DNA of 64,000 nucleotides from Lysobacter sp. (GTDB taxonomy: Bacteria; Pseudomonadota; Gammaproteobacteria; Xanthomonadales; Xanthomonadaceae). Position 1 is the first letter of the stretch, and each line of letters starts with the position of its first letter. The translations under genes and the position numbers were made by a program. The notes under the pieces are model-generated. The model saw only the letters and a program-made list of their open reading frames with translations. It was not told where the DNA came from and did not search any database. This document shows positions 38,478 to 46,781 of the stretch, piece by piece. Where the stretch lies: assembly GCA_011526085.1 (NCBI GenBank), contig WYBC01000038.1:1-64000 (forward strand), in the 5' to 3' direction.

Positions 38478-39713
38478 CTACTCCCAGGTGACGCTGAGAT
38501 TGCTCAGGTAGACGGTGTAGTCCTCTTCCGAAGCGGTGGCCGTGGCGATGAAATAGCCGGTCTCCTGCGTCGGGAAGGTGTAGCCGCCGTTGAAGTAGCT
38601 GTTGCCGTTGTAGAACCCGTGGATGATCGGGGTGACGATGTCCATGTAACCCGGGGTGACCGCGTACTCGATCTCGCCCTTGTCGGTCACGGCGATCCTG
38701 AAGTGGTAGAGCCGGTTGTTCTCGAGCTGCGCCTGTCCGCCGCAGCGGGAGGTGTTGTTGCCGGTCGGCCAGAAGGCTTCGAGGCGGACGGTCATGCCGC
38801 ATTTCTCGAAGGCGCCGATCGCGATGCCGAGCGCGTGGTGATTGCGCGCGAGGTTCGAGACGTTGTCGATGTTGCCGAAGTCGATGTCCCAGCGCCCGTG
38901 CAGGCCGATCGCGATGTGGTCCGACTGCGGCTGGTCGAAATAGTCCGGCGACCACAGATCGAATTCCATGACCTGTGTCGTCGCGCCGGCCGGCTTGAAC
39001 GTCGACAGCACGGTCTTGTAGCCGAAGTAACCGTTGCGGAAGGTCGTGCCGACGCAGATGTTGTTCTGCAGCGGCGTCTGCTGGCAGCGGCGGGTGAGGA
39101 TGTGGCCGTTGGGCAGCAGCGGGAAACCCGGTGTCCCGGTGCTGGCGTTCGGCGGCCAGTACAGTGTCGTCCTCGGGACGTAACCCTCGATGTGGTCGAA
39201 GATCCAGCCCTGGGCGATCAGCGCGTTTTTCTCGCTGTCGGTGGTGACGAACTTGTGCACACGGTCGGCGTTGAGGCTGCCGCGCGACAGGCGGTACAGC
39301 GGCAGCGAACCCGGTACCGGCGACCGGTACAGATAACCGGTGATGCCTTCGTAGATGTAGCCGAGGGCCTGGGCGTCGGCCAGATCCTGCGGGAAGTCGG
39401 TGATGAAGAGGTGTTCGGTCTGCGGCGCGCCCTTCACATAGCGATACATCGGCTTCGTGTGCGCCTGCGGCGTGCGTTCGAGATAAAACGCCGTGCGCAG
39501 GTTCGTGTATCCCGCGCCGTTCGTCGAACTGAGGGCCTCGGCGTAGTCCATCGTGTAGAGGTTGTCGGTGATCGAGGGGCTGTAGGTTTCGTAGATCGCG
39601 GAGAACGGCGGCGCCGGCGTGTACGGCGTCGCGGACGCCATCCAGGGCGCAAGGGCGAGCAGCGCGCAGGCGGCGAGTCTGCCGAGGGGGCGGTGCGGGA
39701 GAGGCAGGGTCAT
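38478..39713 (-). CDS. secreted protein with DUF5648 repeats and jelly-roll-like C-terminus
   Basis: A 411-residue protein with a signal peptide (cleavage near ASA, residue 28). Residues about 35-185 contain three tandem units of the DUF5648 type: IYETYSPSITDNLYTMD, MYRYVKGAPQTEHLFITD and LYRLSRGSLNADRVHKFVTTD, each ending in a G(Y/W) I-F/Y segment. The C-terminal half (DHIAIGLHGRWDIDFGNIDN, EYAVTPGYMDIV) looks like a beta-sandwich, possibly carbohydrate binding. Such repeats occur on secreted hydrolases; no catalytic residues are recognised. Confidence 0.75.
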   Translation of the reverse strand: MTLPLPHRPLGRLAACALLALAPWMASATPYTPAPPFSAIYETYSPSITDNLYTMDYAEALSSTNGAGYTNLRTAFYLERTPQAHTKPMYRYVKGAPQTEHLFITDFPQDLADAQALGYIYEGITGYLYRSPVPGSLPLYRLSRGSLNADRVHKFVTTDSEKNALIAQGWIFDHIEGYVPRTTLYWPPNASTGTPGFPLLPNGHILTRRCQQTPLQNNICVGTTFRNGYFGYKTVLSTFKPAGATTQVMEFDLWSPDYFDQPQSDHIAIGLHGRWDIDFGNIDNVSNLARNHHALGIAIGAFEKCGMTVRLEAFWPTGNNTSRCGGQAQLENNRLYHFRIAVTDKGEIEYAVTPGYMDIVTPIIHGFYNGNSYFNGGYTFPTQETGYFIATATASEEDYTVYLSNLSVTWE

Positions 39714-39897
39714 GAGTCGGGGGCTCGGGCAAGGAGAAGGTCGGAAGGCATCCGTCGACGCGCAGCGCGTCGTCGACCTTCATGACAGCGGAATCCGCGA
39801 TGGGACCGGATCATGCGCGCCTGCCGCGCGCATGGGGCGTCGCGATCCCGCGCCCGCTCCGATACGCTGTCCCCTGCCACCACAACGCGAGGCCCGC

Positions 39898-40266
39898 ATG
39901 ATCATCGCCTACCGCGCCGCCAACATCGCCGATGCCCACCTGGTCCGCCAGATGCTGGAGGCCGAAGGCATTCCGGCCTTCATCCAGGGCGAATACCTGC
40001 AGGGCGCGGTCGGCGAACTGCCGGCGAACACCGAGATCCTCGTGCGCGTGTCCGACGACCGTTACGACGACGCCCGCGCGGTGGTCGCGGAGTGGGAAAG
40101 CGGCGAGCCGGTGGTCTTCGACGACGATGCTGACGACGACGCGGCAGCGGTCGTGGCCGCGCCGACCGCGAAGCAGTCCGCGATCCGGTATTTCCTGCTG
40201 TTCGTCGCGATCGTGGTCGGCGGATCGATCGCGATGATCCTGCTGCGGCGCCTGGCGGAAGCTTGA
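39898..40266 (+). CDS. DUF2007 protein with C-terminal membrane anchor
   Basis: A 122-residue protein with an N-terminal DUF2007 (putative signal-transducing, GlnB-like fold) domain: IAYRAANIADAHLVRQMLEAEGIPAFIQGEYLQGAVGELP. An acidic run (FDDDADDDAA) leads to one transmembrane helix at about 95-117. The ATG at 39898 is chosen because the domain starts there; the open frame upstream is not coding. The function is unknown. Confidence 0.85.
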   Translation: MIIAYRAANIADAHLVRQMLEAEGIPAFIQGEYLQGAVGELPANTEILVRVSDDRYDDARAVVAEWESGEPVVFDDDADDDAAAVVAAPTAKQSAIRYFLLFVAIVVGGSIAMILLRRLAEA

Positions 40267-40288
40267 ATCGGCAGCCCGTGCGTGGCGG

Positions 40289-40909
<621 letters not shown>

Positions 40910-41033
40910 AGGATCGCACGGCCGGACCCCGCTGCCGTTTGACCCTGCCCCGGCCGCCGACCATAATTTCCCGGTTTCGGCCTGCGGGCGGCCCGTCGCC
41001 GTCCCCGTGCCCCGTCCTCTTGGAGTGTTGAGC

Positions 41034-41816
41034 ATGCGTCACGCCCGTGCCTTCGGTTTTGCCGGTCTCGCCGTTCTCGCGGTCGCGGCGGCCGCCGCCA
41101 TCGCCCAGACCACGGTCACGCCCGTGCCCGAAGCCGCCCCGGTCGAGAGCGCCCCGCTCGACGCCGCGGCCGCCGCCGCCGCTCTGGCCACCGCCAAGGG
41201 CGGCGACCCGCAGGCCGGGGCGACCAAGGCCGGCGCCTGCGCCGCCTGTCACGGCCTGGACGGCAACGCCACCGACCCGACGCTGTACCCGCGCCTCGCC
41301 GGCCAGAGCGAGCGCTACATCGCCCGCCAGCTGACCCTGTTCAAGACCGGTGAGCGCGCGAACCCGATCATGCAGCCGTTCGCCGCCGCGCTCAGCGCCC
41401 AGGACATGCGCGACATCGGTGCTTATTTCGCGACCCAGAAGTCGGGCGCCGGCATCGCCGACGACACCGTCATCGCCAGCGGCCCGAACCAGGGCCTGAA
41501 GTTCTACGAAGTGGGCCAGAAGCTGTACCGCAGCGGCGACACCACCCGCGGCATTCCGGCCTGCATGGCCTGCCACGGCGCCGCCGGCACCGGCAACCCG
41601 GGCCCGGCCTATCCGCACGTCGGCGGCCAGCAGTCCTGGTACACCGCCCGCCGCCTGCAGGAATACCGCGCCGGCACCACCACCGAGAAGGATCCGGCCC
41701 TGTTCCATGTGATGTCCTCGGTGGCGAAGTCGCTCACCGACGAGGAGATCCAGTCGCTGTCGAGCTACATGCAGGGCCTGCATGCGCGCCCCGAAACCGG
41801 CGGCGGCAAGGGTTGA
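41034..41816 (+). CDS. cytochrome c4 (di-heme)
   Basis: A 260-residue periplasmic di-heme cytochrome c with a signal peptide (cleavage near AIA, residue 24). Heme sites are CAACHG (Cys69, Cys72, His73) and CMACHG in the second half; Met ligands are expected in the NPIMQPFAAAL and FHVMSSVAKSL segments. An Ala/Pro-rich linker precedes the first domain. It carries electrons to terminal oxidases and possibly to reductases such as the NirK cytochrome domain. A terminator follows at 41881. Confidence 0.93.
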   Translation: MRHARAFGFAGLAVLAVAAAAAIAQTTVTPVPEAAPVESAPLDAAAAAAALATAKGGDPQAGATKAGACAACHGLDGNATDPTLYPRLAGQSERYIARQLTLFKTGERANPIMQPFAAALSAQDMRDIGAYFATQKSGAGIADDTVIASGPNQGLKFYEVGQKLYRSGDTTRGIPACMACHGAAGTGNPGPAYPHVGGQQSWYTARRLQEYRAGTTTEKDPALFHVMSSVAKSLTDEEIQSLSSYMQGLHARPETGGGKG

Positions 41817-41880
41817 TCCGGCCACGGGCCCGCTCTCCGCGCATGCGGCGACGCGCCTGAAAACGGATGCTTGAACACGA

Positions 41881-41915
41881 ACGCCGGCACGGACATGCTC
41901 TGAGCCGGCGTTTTT
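41881..41915 (+). terminator. intrinsic terminator after cytochrome c4
   Basis: ACGCCGGC (41881-41888) pairs with GCCGGCGT (41904-41911) around a 15-base loop, followed by a T-run to 41915. It separates cytochrome c4 from the dsbA pair. Confidence 0.75.
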
Positions 41916-41974
41916 CGTCTGCCGTCCCCCTCTTTCCTTCCCGTTCCGTTTCCATGTCCCGCAGGATGCCTCCC

Positions 41975-42619
41975 ATGACGCGTTTGCTCGCCTGGTTGTT
42001 GCTGTTGGCCCTTCCGCTCACCGCCTGCGCCCAGGCGCCGGCCGGCCCGCCGCGGGTTGGCGTGGATTACGAAGTGCTGGAGGGCGGGCAGCGCTGGCAG
42101 CAGGCCCCGGACGGCAAGATCGAGGTGGTCGAGGTGTTCGCCTACACCTGCCCGCACTGCGCGGATTTCCAGCCGATGGTCGACGCCTGGAAGAAGACCA
42201 AGCCCGCCGACGTGAATTTCGTCTACCTGCCGGCGGCCTTCGATCCCGAAGACGCCTACGCCCGCGCCTATTTCGCGGCCGATCTGGCGAAAGCGGTGCC
42301 GAAGACCCATCAGGCGCTGTTCGATGCGATCCACGGGGACGGCACGCTGCCGCGCAGCAACGCCAGCATCGACGAACTGGGAACCTGGTTCGGTCAGCGC
42401 GGTCTGAACCGCGCGAAGATGGTGGCCTCGATGCGATCGAAGGATGTCGACGCGCGCATGGCCCGCGCCCGCGCCTTCGCCGTCGCCAATCGCGTGAGCA
42501 GCACCCCGACGCTGATCGTGAACGGCAAATACATCGTCCGCGCCCGCCGGCTGGAAGACCGCTGGCGCGTGGTCGATGCGCTGATCGTCATGGAACGCGC
42601 CGCGGCCAAAAAGCCCTGA
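41975..42619 (+). CDS. dsbA: thiol:disulfide interchange lipoprotein DsbA (CPHC type)
   Basis: A 214-residue lipoprotein with a lipobox LTAC (Cys18) and a thioredoxin fold with inserted helical domain. The active site is C59-P-H-C62 and the cis-Pro loop is SSTPTLIVNG. It oxidises thiols of exported proteins. Of three in-frame ATGs (41954, 41966, 41975) the last gives a compact signal peptide and has AGGA eight bases upstream. It is followed 31 bp later by a second DsbA. Confidence 0.93.
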   Translation: MTRLLAWLLLLALPLTACAQAPAGPPRVGVDYEVLEGGQRWQQAPDGKIEVVEVFAYTCPHCADFQPMVDAWKKTKPADVNFVYLPAAFDPEDAYARAYFAADLAKAVPKTHQALFDAIHGDGTLPRSNASIDELGTWFGQRGLNRAKMVASMRSKDVDARMARARAFAVANRVSSTPTLIVNGKYIVRARRLEDRWRVVDALIVMERAAAKKP

Positions 42620-42650
42620 CGCACCCGGAATCCCCACTGGAGAGAGATCG

Positions 42651-43499
42651 ATGAAGCGACACCTGACCCTCGCGCTGCTGGCCGCGTTCGCGCTGGCCGC
42701 GTGCACCGGCAAGAAGGAAGAAGAGGCCGCCGCGCCGGCCGCCGCCGCGACCGAAGCGCCCGCGGACGACGCGGCGACGCTGGCCGCCGCCGAAGCCGCG
42801 GCGAAGGCCTCGGCCGACCCGAACGCCGCCGCCGCGGCGACCGACCCCGCCGCCGCCGCGCCCGCGGCCCCGGCCGATGCCGCGCCGGCCGCCGCCGACG
42901 GCGCGATTCCGGGCCTGAAGCTCGGCACGGACTACGAGATCATCAAGGGCGGCCAGCCGTTCGAACCGCTGGCCGGCAAGATCGAAGTGGTGGAAGTCTT
43001 CAATTACGTCTGCCCGGCCTGCGCCTCGTTCCAGCCGCTGGTGGTGAGCTGGAAGAAGACGCTGGCGCCCGACGTGCGCTTCACCTACGTGCCGGCGGCC
43101 TTCGGCGGCAACTGGGACCAGTTCGTGCGCAGCTTCTACGCCGCGCAGACGATGGGCATCCTCGAGAAGGCGCACGAGCGCACCTACGACGCGATCCATC
43201 TGGAGAACCGGCTGAAGGGCGAGCGCGGCGACGACAGCGACGCCGACATCGCGGCGTTCTACGCCCAGTTCGGCGTCGACGCGAAGCAGTTCGCCGGCAA
43301 CATGAAGAGCTTCGCCGTCACCGGCAAGTTCAACAAGGCCCGCCAGTACATCATCCAGCAGCAGGCCAACAGCACGCCGACGCTGATCATCAACGGCAAG
43401 TACCGGGTGACGGGCCGGACCTGGGAAGACCGCCTGCGCATCGCCGACGCGATCATCGCCCACGAACGCGTCCGCAGCGTCGCGTCCGCGACGCCCTGA
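42651..43499 (+). CDS. DsbA-family lipoprotein with long Ala/Pro linker (CPAC type)
   Basis: A 282-residue lipoprotein (lipobox LAAC, Cys18). Residues about 25-85 form a low-complexity Ala/Pro/Asp linker, then a DsbA domain with active site C121-P-A-C124 and the cis-Pro loop NSTPTLIING. The dipeptide PA in place of PH should lower the redox potential, so it may act on other substrates than the upstream copy. Both genes appear to form one operon; two tandem DsbAs are usual in Xanthomonadaceae. Confidence 0.93.
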   Translation: MKRHLTLALLAAFALAACTGKKEEEAAAPAAAATEAPADDAATLAAAEAAAKASADPNAAAAATDPAAAAPAAPADAAPAAADGAIPGLKLGTDYEIIKGGQPFEPLAGKIEVVEVFNYVCPACASFQPLVVSWKKTLAPDVRFTYVPAAFGGNWDQFVRSFYAAQTMGILEKAHERTYDAIHLENRLKGERGDDSDADIAAFYAQFGVDAKQFAGNMKSFAVTGKFNKARQYIIQQQANSTPTLIINGKYRVTGRTWEDRLRIADAIIAHERVRSVASATP

Positions 43500-43521
43500 T
43501 CGCCCGGTGTCGGAGCGAGGG

Positions 43522-44346
43522 ATGGATTCGCCGGCCGCGGCCGTCCGGGCCGCCGCCGCGACGGCGACCCGCCGGCTGCGGCTGCTGAGCGCGAACATCC
43601 AGGCGGGTGCCAGCACCCGCCGCTATGCCGATTACGCCACCCGCAGCTGGGCGCACGTGCTGCCGCTGGGCGACAAGCGCGGCTCGCTCGACACCATCGC
43701 CGATCTCGTCGCGCAGCACGACATCGTCGGCCTGCAGGAGAGCGACCCCGGCAGTTGGCGCTCCGGCTTCACCAACCAGACCCACTACCTCGCCGAGCGT
43801 GCGGGTTTCGATTACTGGAGCCACCAGCCCAACCGCAACGTGGGCGTGACCGCGTCCAACCGCCGGGTCGGCGTGGTCGCGGCCAGCGCCAATGCGCTGC
43901 TGTCGCGGATGGAACCCGTGGAGGTCGAGGATCACCCGTTGCCGGGTCGTCTTTCGGGCCGCGGCGTGCTGATCGCGCGCTTCGGTCGCGATGCCCACAG
44001 CCTGACCGTTGCGGTCGCGCATCTGTCGCTGGGCGCGGGCTCGCGCCGGTCGCAGCTGGCCTTCATCGGCGAACGCCTGCAGGACCATCCGAACTCGGTG
44101 CTGATGGGCGACTTCAACTGCACGCCGGACCAGCCCGAGATGGCGCTGCTGTTCCAGCGCACCCGGCTGCAGCCGCCCGCCTGCACCGTGCACACCTTCC
44201 CGAGCTGGCGCCCGCAGCGGGCGATCGACCACATCCTGGTCGCCGACGGTCTGGCGTGCGCGGGCATGCGCGCGATGCCGGCGGCCTGGTCCGATCACCT
44301 TGCGCTGTCGGTGGATCTGGACGTGCCGGAATCCCTGCTGGTCTGA
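43522..44346 (+). CDS. endonuclease/exonuclease/phosphatase family protein
   Basis: A 274-residue protein of the DNase I-like fold: LRLLSANIQAG, DIVGLQESDPG, VGVVAASANALLSR, VLMGDFNCTPD and AIDHILVA carry the metal- and phosphate-binding residues (Glu, Asp, Asn, His). No signal peptide. GGAG six bases before the ATG at 43522 favours it over the in-frame GTG at 43507. Similar genes commonly follow dsbA in xanthomonads. Whether it acts on nucleic acid or on phospholipid/sugar phosphate is not seen. Confidence 0.87.
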   Translation: MDSPAAAVRAAAATATRRLRLLSANIQAGASTRRYADYATRSWAHVLPLGDKRGSLDTIADLVAQHDIVGLQESDPGSWRSGFTNQTHYLAERAGFDYWSHQPNRNVGVTASNRRVGVVAASANALLSRMEPVEVEDHPLPGRLSGRGVLIARFGRDAHSLTVAVAHLSLGAGSRRSQLAFIGERLQDHPNSVLMGDFNCTPDQPEMALLFQRTRLQPPACTVHTFPSWRPQRAIDHILVADGLACAGMRAMPAAWSDHLALSVDLDVPESLLV

Positions 44347-44402
44347 GCGTTTCCGCTGCAGTGCAGCATGCGGCAGGGCTTCGCGCGGCGCGCCCGGCGT
44401 TG

Positions 44403-44416
44403 TTGATTTGAGTCAA
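44403..44416. promoter_or_regulatory. FNR/Anr box upstream of hemN
   Basis: TTGAT-TTGA-GTCAA matches the FNR consensus TTGAT-N4-ATCAA in nine of ten defined positions. It is centred about 41 bp before the hemN start region. The FNR gene itself lies 1.4 kb downstream. Confidence 0.8.
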
Positions 44417-44450
44417 TGCGGCATCGCCGGCCTCCGCCTAGGCTGTGCGA

Positions 44451-45842
44451 ATGATGCCCGCTCTCGCTTTCGACGCCGAACTGCTGCGCCGCTACGACCG
44501 GCCCGGCCCGCGCTATACGTCCTACCCCACCGCACCGCAGTTCCACGCGGATTTCGGCGAGGACGCGCTGCGGCGCGCGATCCACGACAGCAACGGCGAC
44601 CCGATCCCGCGCCGACTGTCGATCTATGTCCACGTGCCGTTCTGCCTCAGCCCCTGCTTCTACTGCGGCTGCAACCGGGTCATCACCCGCGACAAAACCC
44701 GTGCCGACGCCTACCTGACCCACCTGTGCCGCGAGATCGCGGCCATCGCCCCGCTGTTCGATCGCGATCGCGAGGTCATCCAGCTGCACTTCGGCGGCGG
44801 CACCCCGAATTTCCTCAGCCCGACCCAGCTGCGCTGCATGGTCGACGTGCTGAAGCGGCATTTCCGCTTCAGCGATGATGCCGACCGCGACATCTCCATC
44901 GAACTCGATCCGCGCACGGTGCTGCCGCAGGACGTGGCCGAGCTGGCCGCGGCGGGGTTCAATCGCGCCAGCCTCGGCGTGCAGGACTTCGACCCGGCCG
45001 TCCAGGAAGCGGTGAACCGCATCCAGGGCGTGGAGCAGACCCGCGCGGTGGTCGACGCCTGTCGCATCCACGGCTTCCGCTCGGTCAACATCGACCTGAT
45101 CTACGGCCTCCCGAACCAGACCCTCGGCGGTTTCCGGCGCACGCTGGAGACGGTGATCGCGATGCGCCCGGACCGCCTGGCGGTCTACAGCTACGCGCAT
45201 CTGCCGGACATGTTCAAGGCCCAGCGCCAGCTCGACGCCAGTCTGCTGCCGGATGCGGAGACCAAGCTGGCCCTGCTGCAGCTCGCGATCGAGACCCTGA
45301 CCGCCGCGGGCTACGTCTACATCGGCATGGACCACTTCGCGCTGCCCGACGACGAATTGGCCCGGGCCCAGGAGCGCGGCGGACTGCACCGCAATTTCAT
45401 GGGCTACACCACCCATGCCGACAGCGATCTGGTCGGGCTCGGGGTGAGCGCGATCAGCCACATCGGCGAGAGCTACAGCCAGAACCCGCGCGACCTGCCG
45501 GGCTGGCAGATCGCGCTGGACGAAGGCCGCCTGCCGGTGTTCCGCGGCATGTCGCTGAGCGAGGACGACCAGTTGCGGGCCGACCTGATCCAGCGCCTGA
45601 TGTGCCAGGGCGAGATCCCGATCTCGGCGCTCGAGCGGCGCTACGGCATCGATTTCGCGACGTACTTCGCCGATGCCCTGACCCGGCTGGCGCCGCTGGT
45701 CGAGGATGGTCTGGTGGTGGTCGGGCAGGACCGGATCGACGTGACCGCGCGCGGACGGCTGCTGTTGCGTAATATCGCCATGTGCTTCGACCACTATCTC
45801 AACCAGCCGGCCGAGAAACCGCGGTTCTCGAAAGCCATCTGA
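44451..45842 (+). CDS. hemN: oxygen-independent coproporphyrinogen III dehydrogenase
   Basis: A 463-residue radical-SAM enzyme for anaerobic heme synthesis. The cluster motif is C65-xxx-C69-xx-C72 with the extra Cys74 typical of true HemN (CLSPCFYCGCN). YTSYPTAPQF near the N-terminus, FGGGTPNFLS and the C-terminal AMCFDHYL motif also fit HemN rather than HemW. Tandem ATGs at 44451 and 44454; I use the first. The FNR box upstream predicts oxygen-limited induction. Confidence 0.96.
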   Translation: MMPALAFDAELLRRYDRPGPRYTSYPTAPQFHADFGEDALRRAIHDSNGDPIPRRLSIYVHVPFCLSPCFYCGCNRVITRDKTRADAYLTHLCREIAAIAPLFDRDREVIQLHFGGGTPNFLSPTQLRCMVDVLKRHFRFSDDADRDISIELDPRTVLPQDVAELAAAGFNRASLGVQDFDPAVQEAVNRIQGVEQTRAVVDACRIHGFRSVNIDLIYGLPNQTLGGFRRTLETVIAMRPDRLAVYSYAHLPDMFKAQRQLDASLLPDAETKLALLQLAIETLTAAGYVYIGMDHFALPDDELARAQERGGLHRNFMGYTTHADSDLVGLGVSAISHIGESYSQNPRDLPGWQIALDEGRLPVFRGMSLSEDDQLRADLIQRLMCQGEIPISALERRYGIDFATYFADALTRLAPLVEDGLVVVGQDRIDVTARGRLLLRNIAMCFDHYLNQPAEKPRFSKAI

Positions 45843-45861
45843 ATCGCGCCCGGCGGGCCGC

Positions 45862-46614
45862 ATGAGCCGTCCGCCGTTTCCGCGGGTGGATGCGCGCATG
45901 CTGTCGAACGACGGCGACGAGTTCCATTTCTGCAGCACCTGCGCGTTTTCGCAGGCGTGCCTGTCCGAGGGCATGGACAAGAGCGCACTGAAGGACCTGC
46001 ACGTGCTGGTCGAGCACATCGGCCCGTTCCATGCCGGCGACCACATCTTCCGCGAGGGCGATCCTTTCGAGGCGATCGCCGCGGTCCGCGCCGGCACCGT
46101 GAAGACCTGCGTCGTCGATCGCGATGGCCGCGAGCATGTTCTCGGCTTTCATTTCCCGGGCGAGGTCATCGGCCTCGACGCCATCGACGGCGATCAATAC
46201 CCCTGCAACGCGGTGGCGCTGGACACGGTGATGCTGTGCCGGTTCTCCTTCCCGCGGATCGCGGTGCTGGCCGCGCGCATGCCGGGCATCCAGAAGCAGT
46301 TGTTCCGCCTGCTCAGCCGCGACATCGGCCGCGCCGCGCTGCTCGCCGGCGACTGGTCGGCGGACCAGCGCATGGCCGCGTTCCTGATCGGGCTGTCGCG
46401 GCGCCTGTCCGAGCGCGGTTTTTCCGCCACGCGTTTCCAGCTGACGATGGCGCGGACCGACATCGCCAATTTCCTGCGGCTCGCCCCCGAAACCGTCAGC
46501 CGCGTGCTGCGGCGTTTCGAGGGCGACGGATTGCTGCGGGTGGATCGCCGCGACATGGAGCTGCTCGATCCGGATGCGTTGATGGTGCTGGCGGCGCCGG
46601 TACTGCGCGAATGA
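45862..46614 (+). CDS. fnr: FNR/Anr-type oxygen-sensing regulator
   Basis: A 250-residue CRP/FNR regulator. The 4Fe-4S ligands are Cys24, Cys27 and Cys33 (FCSTCAFSQAC) with Cys115 (QYPCNAV). The C-terminal helix-turn-helix has PETVSRVLRRF with the Glu/Ser/Arg that read TTGAT half-sites. It starts 19 bp after hemN and so shares its promoter, with probable autoregulation through the FNR box at 44403. It is the likely regulator of the norB and nirK boxes in this window. Confidence 0.95.
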   Translation: MSRPPFPRVDARMLSNDGDEFHFCSTCAFSQACLSEGMDKSALKDLHVLVEHIGPFHAGDHIFREGDPFEAIAAVRAGTVKTCVVDRDGREHVLGFHFPGEVIGLDAIDGDQYPCNAVALDTVMLCRFSFPRIAVLAARMPGIQKQLFRLLSRDIGRAALLAGDWSADQRMAAFLIGLSRRLSERGFSATRFQLTMARTDIANFLRLAPETVSRVLRRFEGDGLLRVDRRDMELLDPDALMVLAAPVLRE

Positions 46615-46708
46615 TGCGCGCGCGCCGATAGCGGCCCTCGATCGCGGCTCCTCCGCGAGCCACCGAAACCCGTCGGGCGATGCCGACGCCACCGCAGCGT
46701 TTCCGTCG

Positions 46709-46725
46709 TGCTTGACCTGCGTCAT
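46709..46725 (+). promoter_or_regulatory. FNR/Dnr-like box upstream of norB, identical to the nirK one
   Basis: TGCTTGACCTGCGTCA (46709-46724), containing TTGAC-CTGC-GTCAT. The same 16 bases occur at 62559-62574 upstream of nirK. The CRP/FNR half-site pattern TTGA(C/T)-N4-(G/A)TCA fits Anr, Dnr or NnrR. The centre is about 63 bp before the norB ATG. Confidence 0.7.
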
Positions 46726-46781
46726 CGACCCGCGCCGCCGCCGCACGGACCATCTGCTCCACTTTCCGGAGGAGCAGATCC

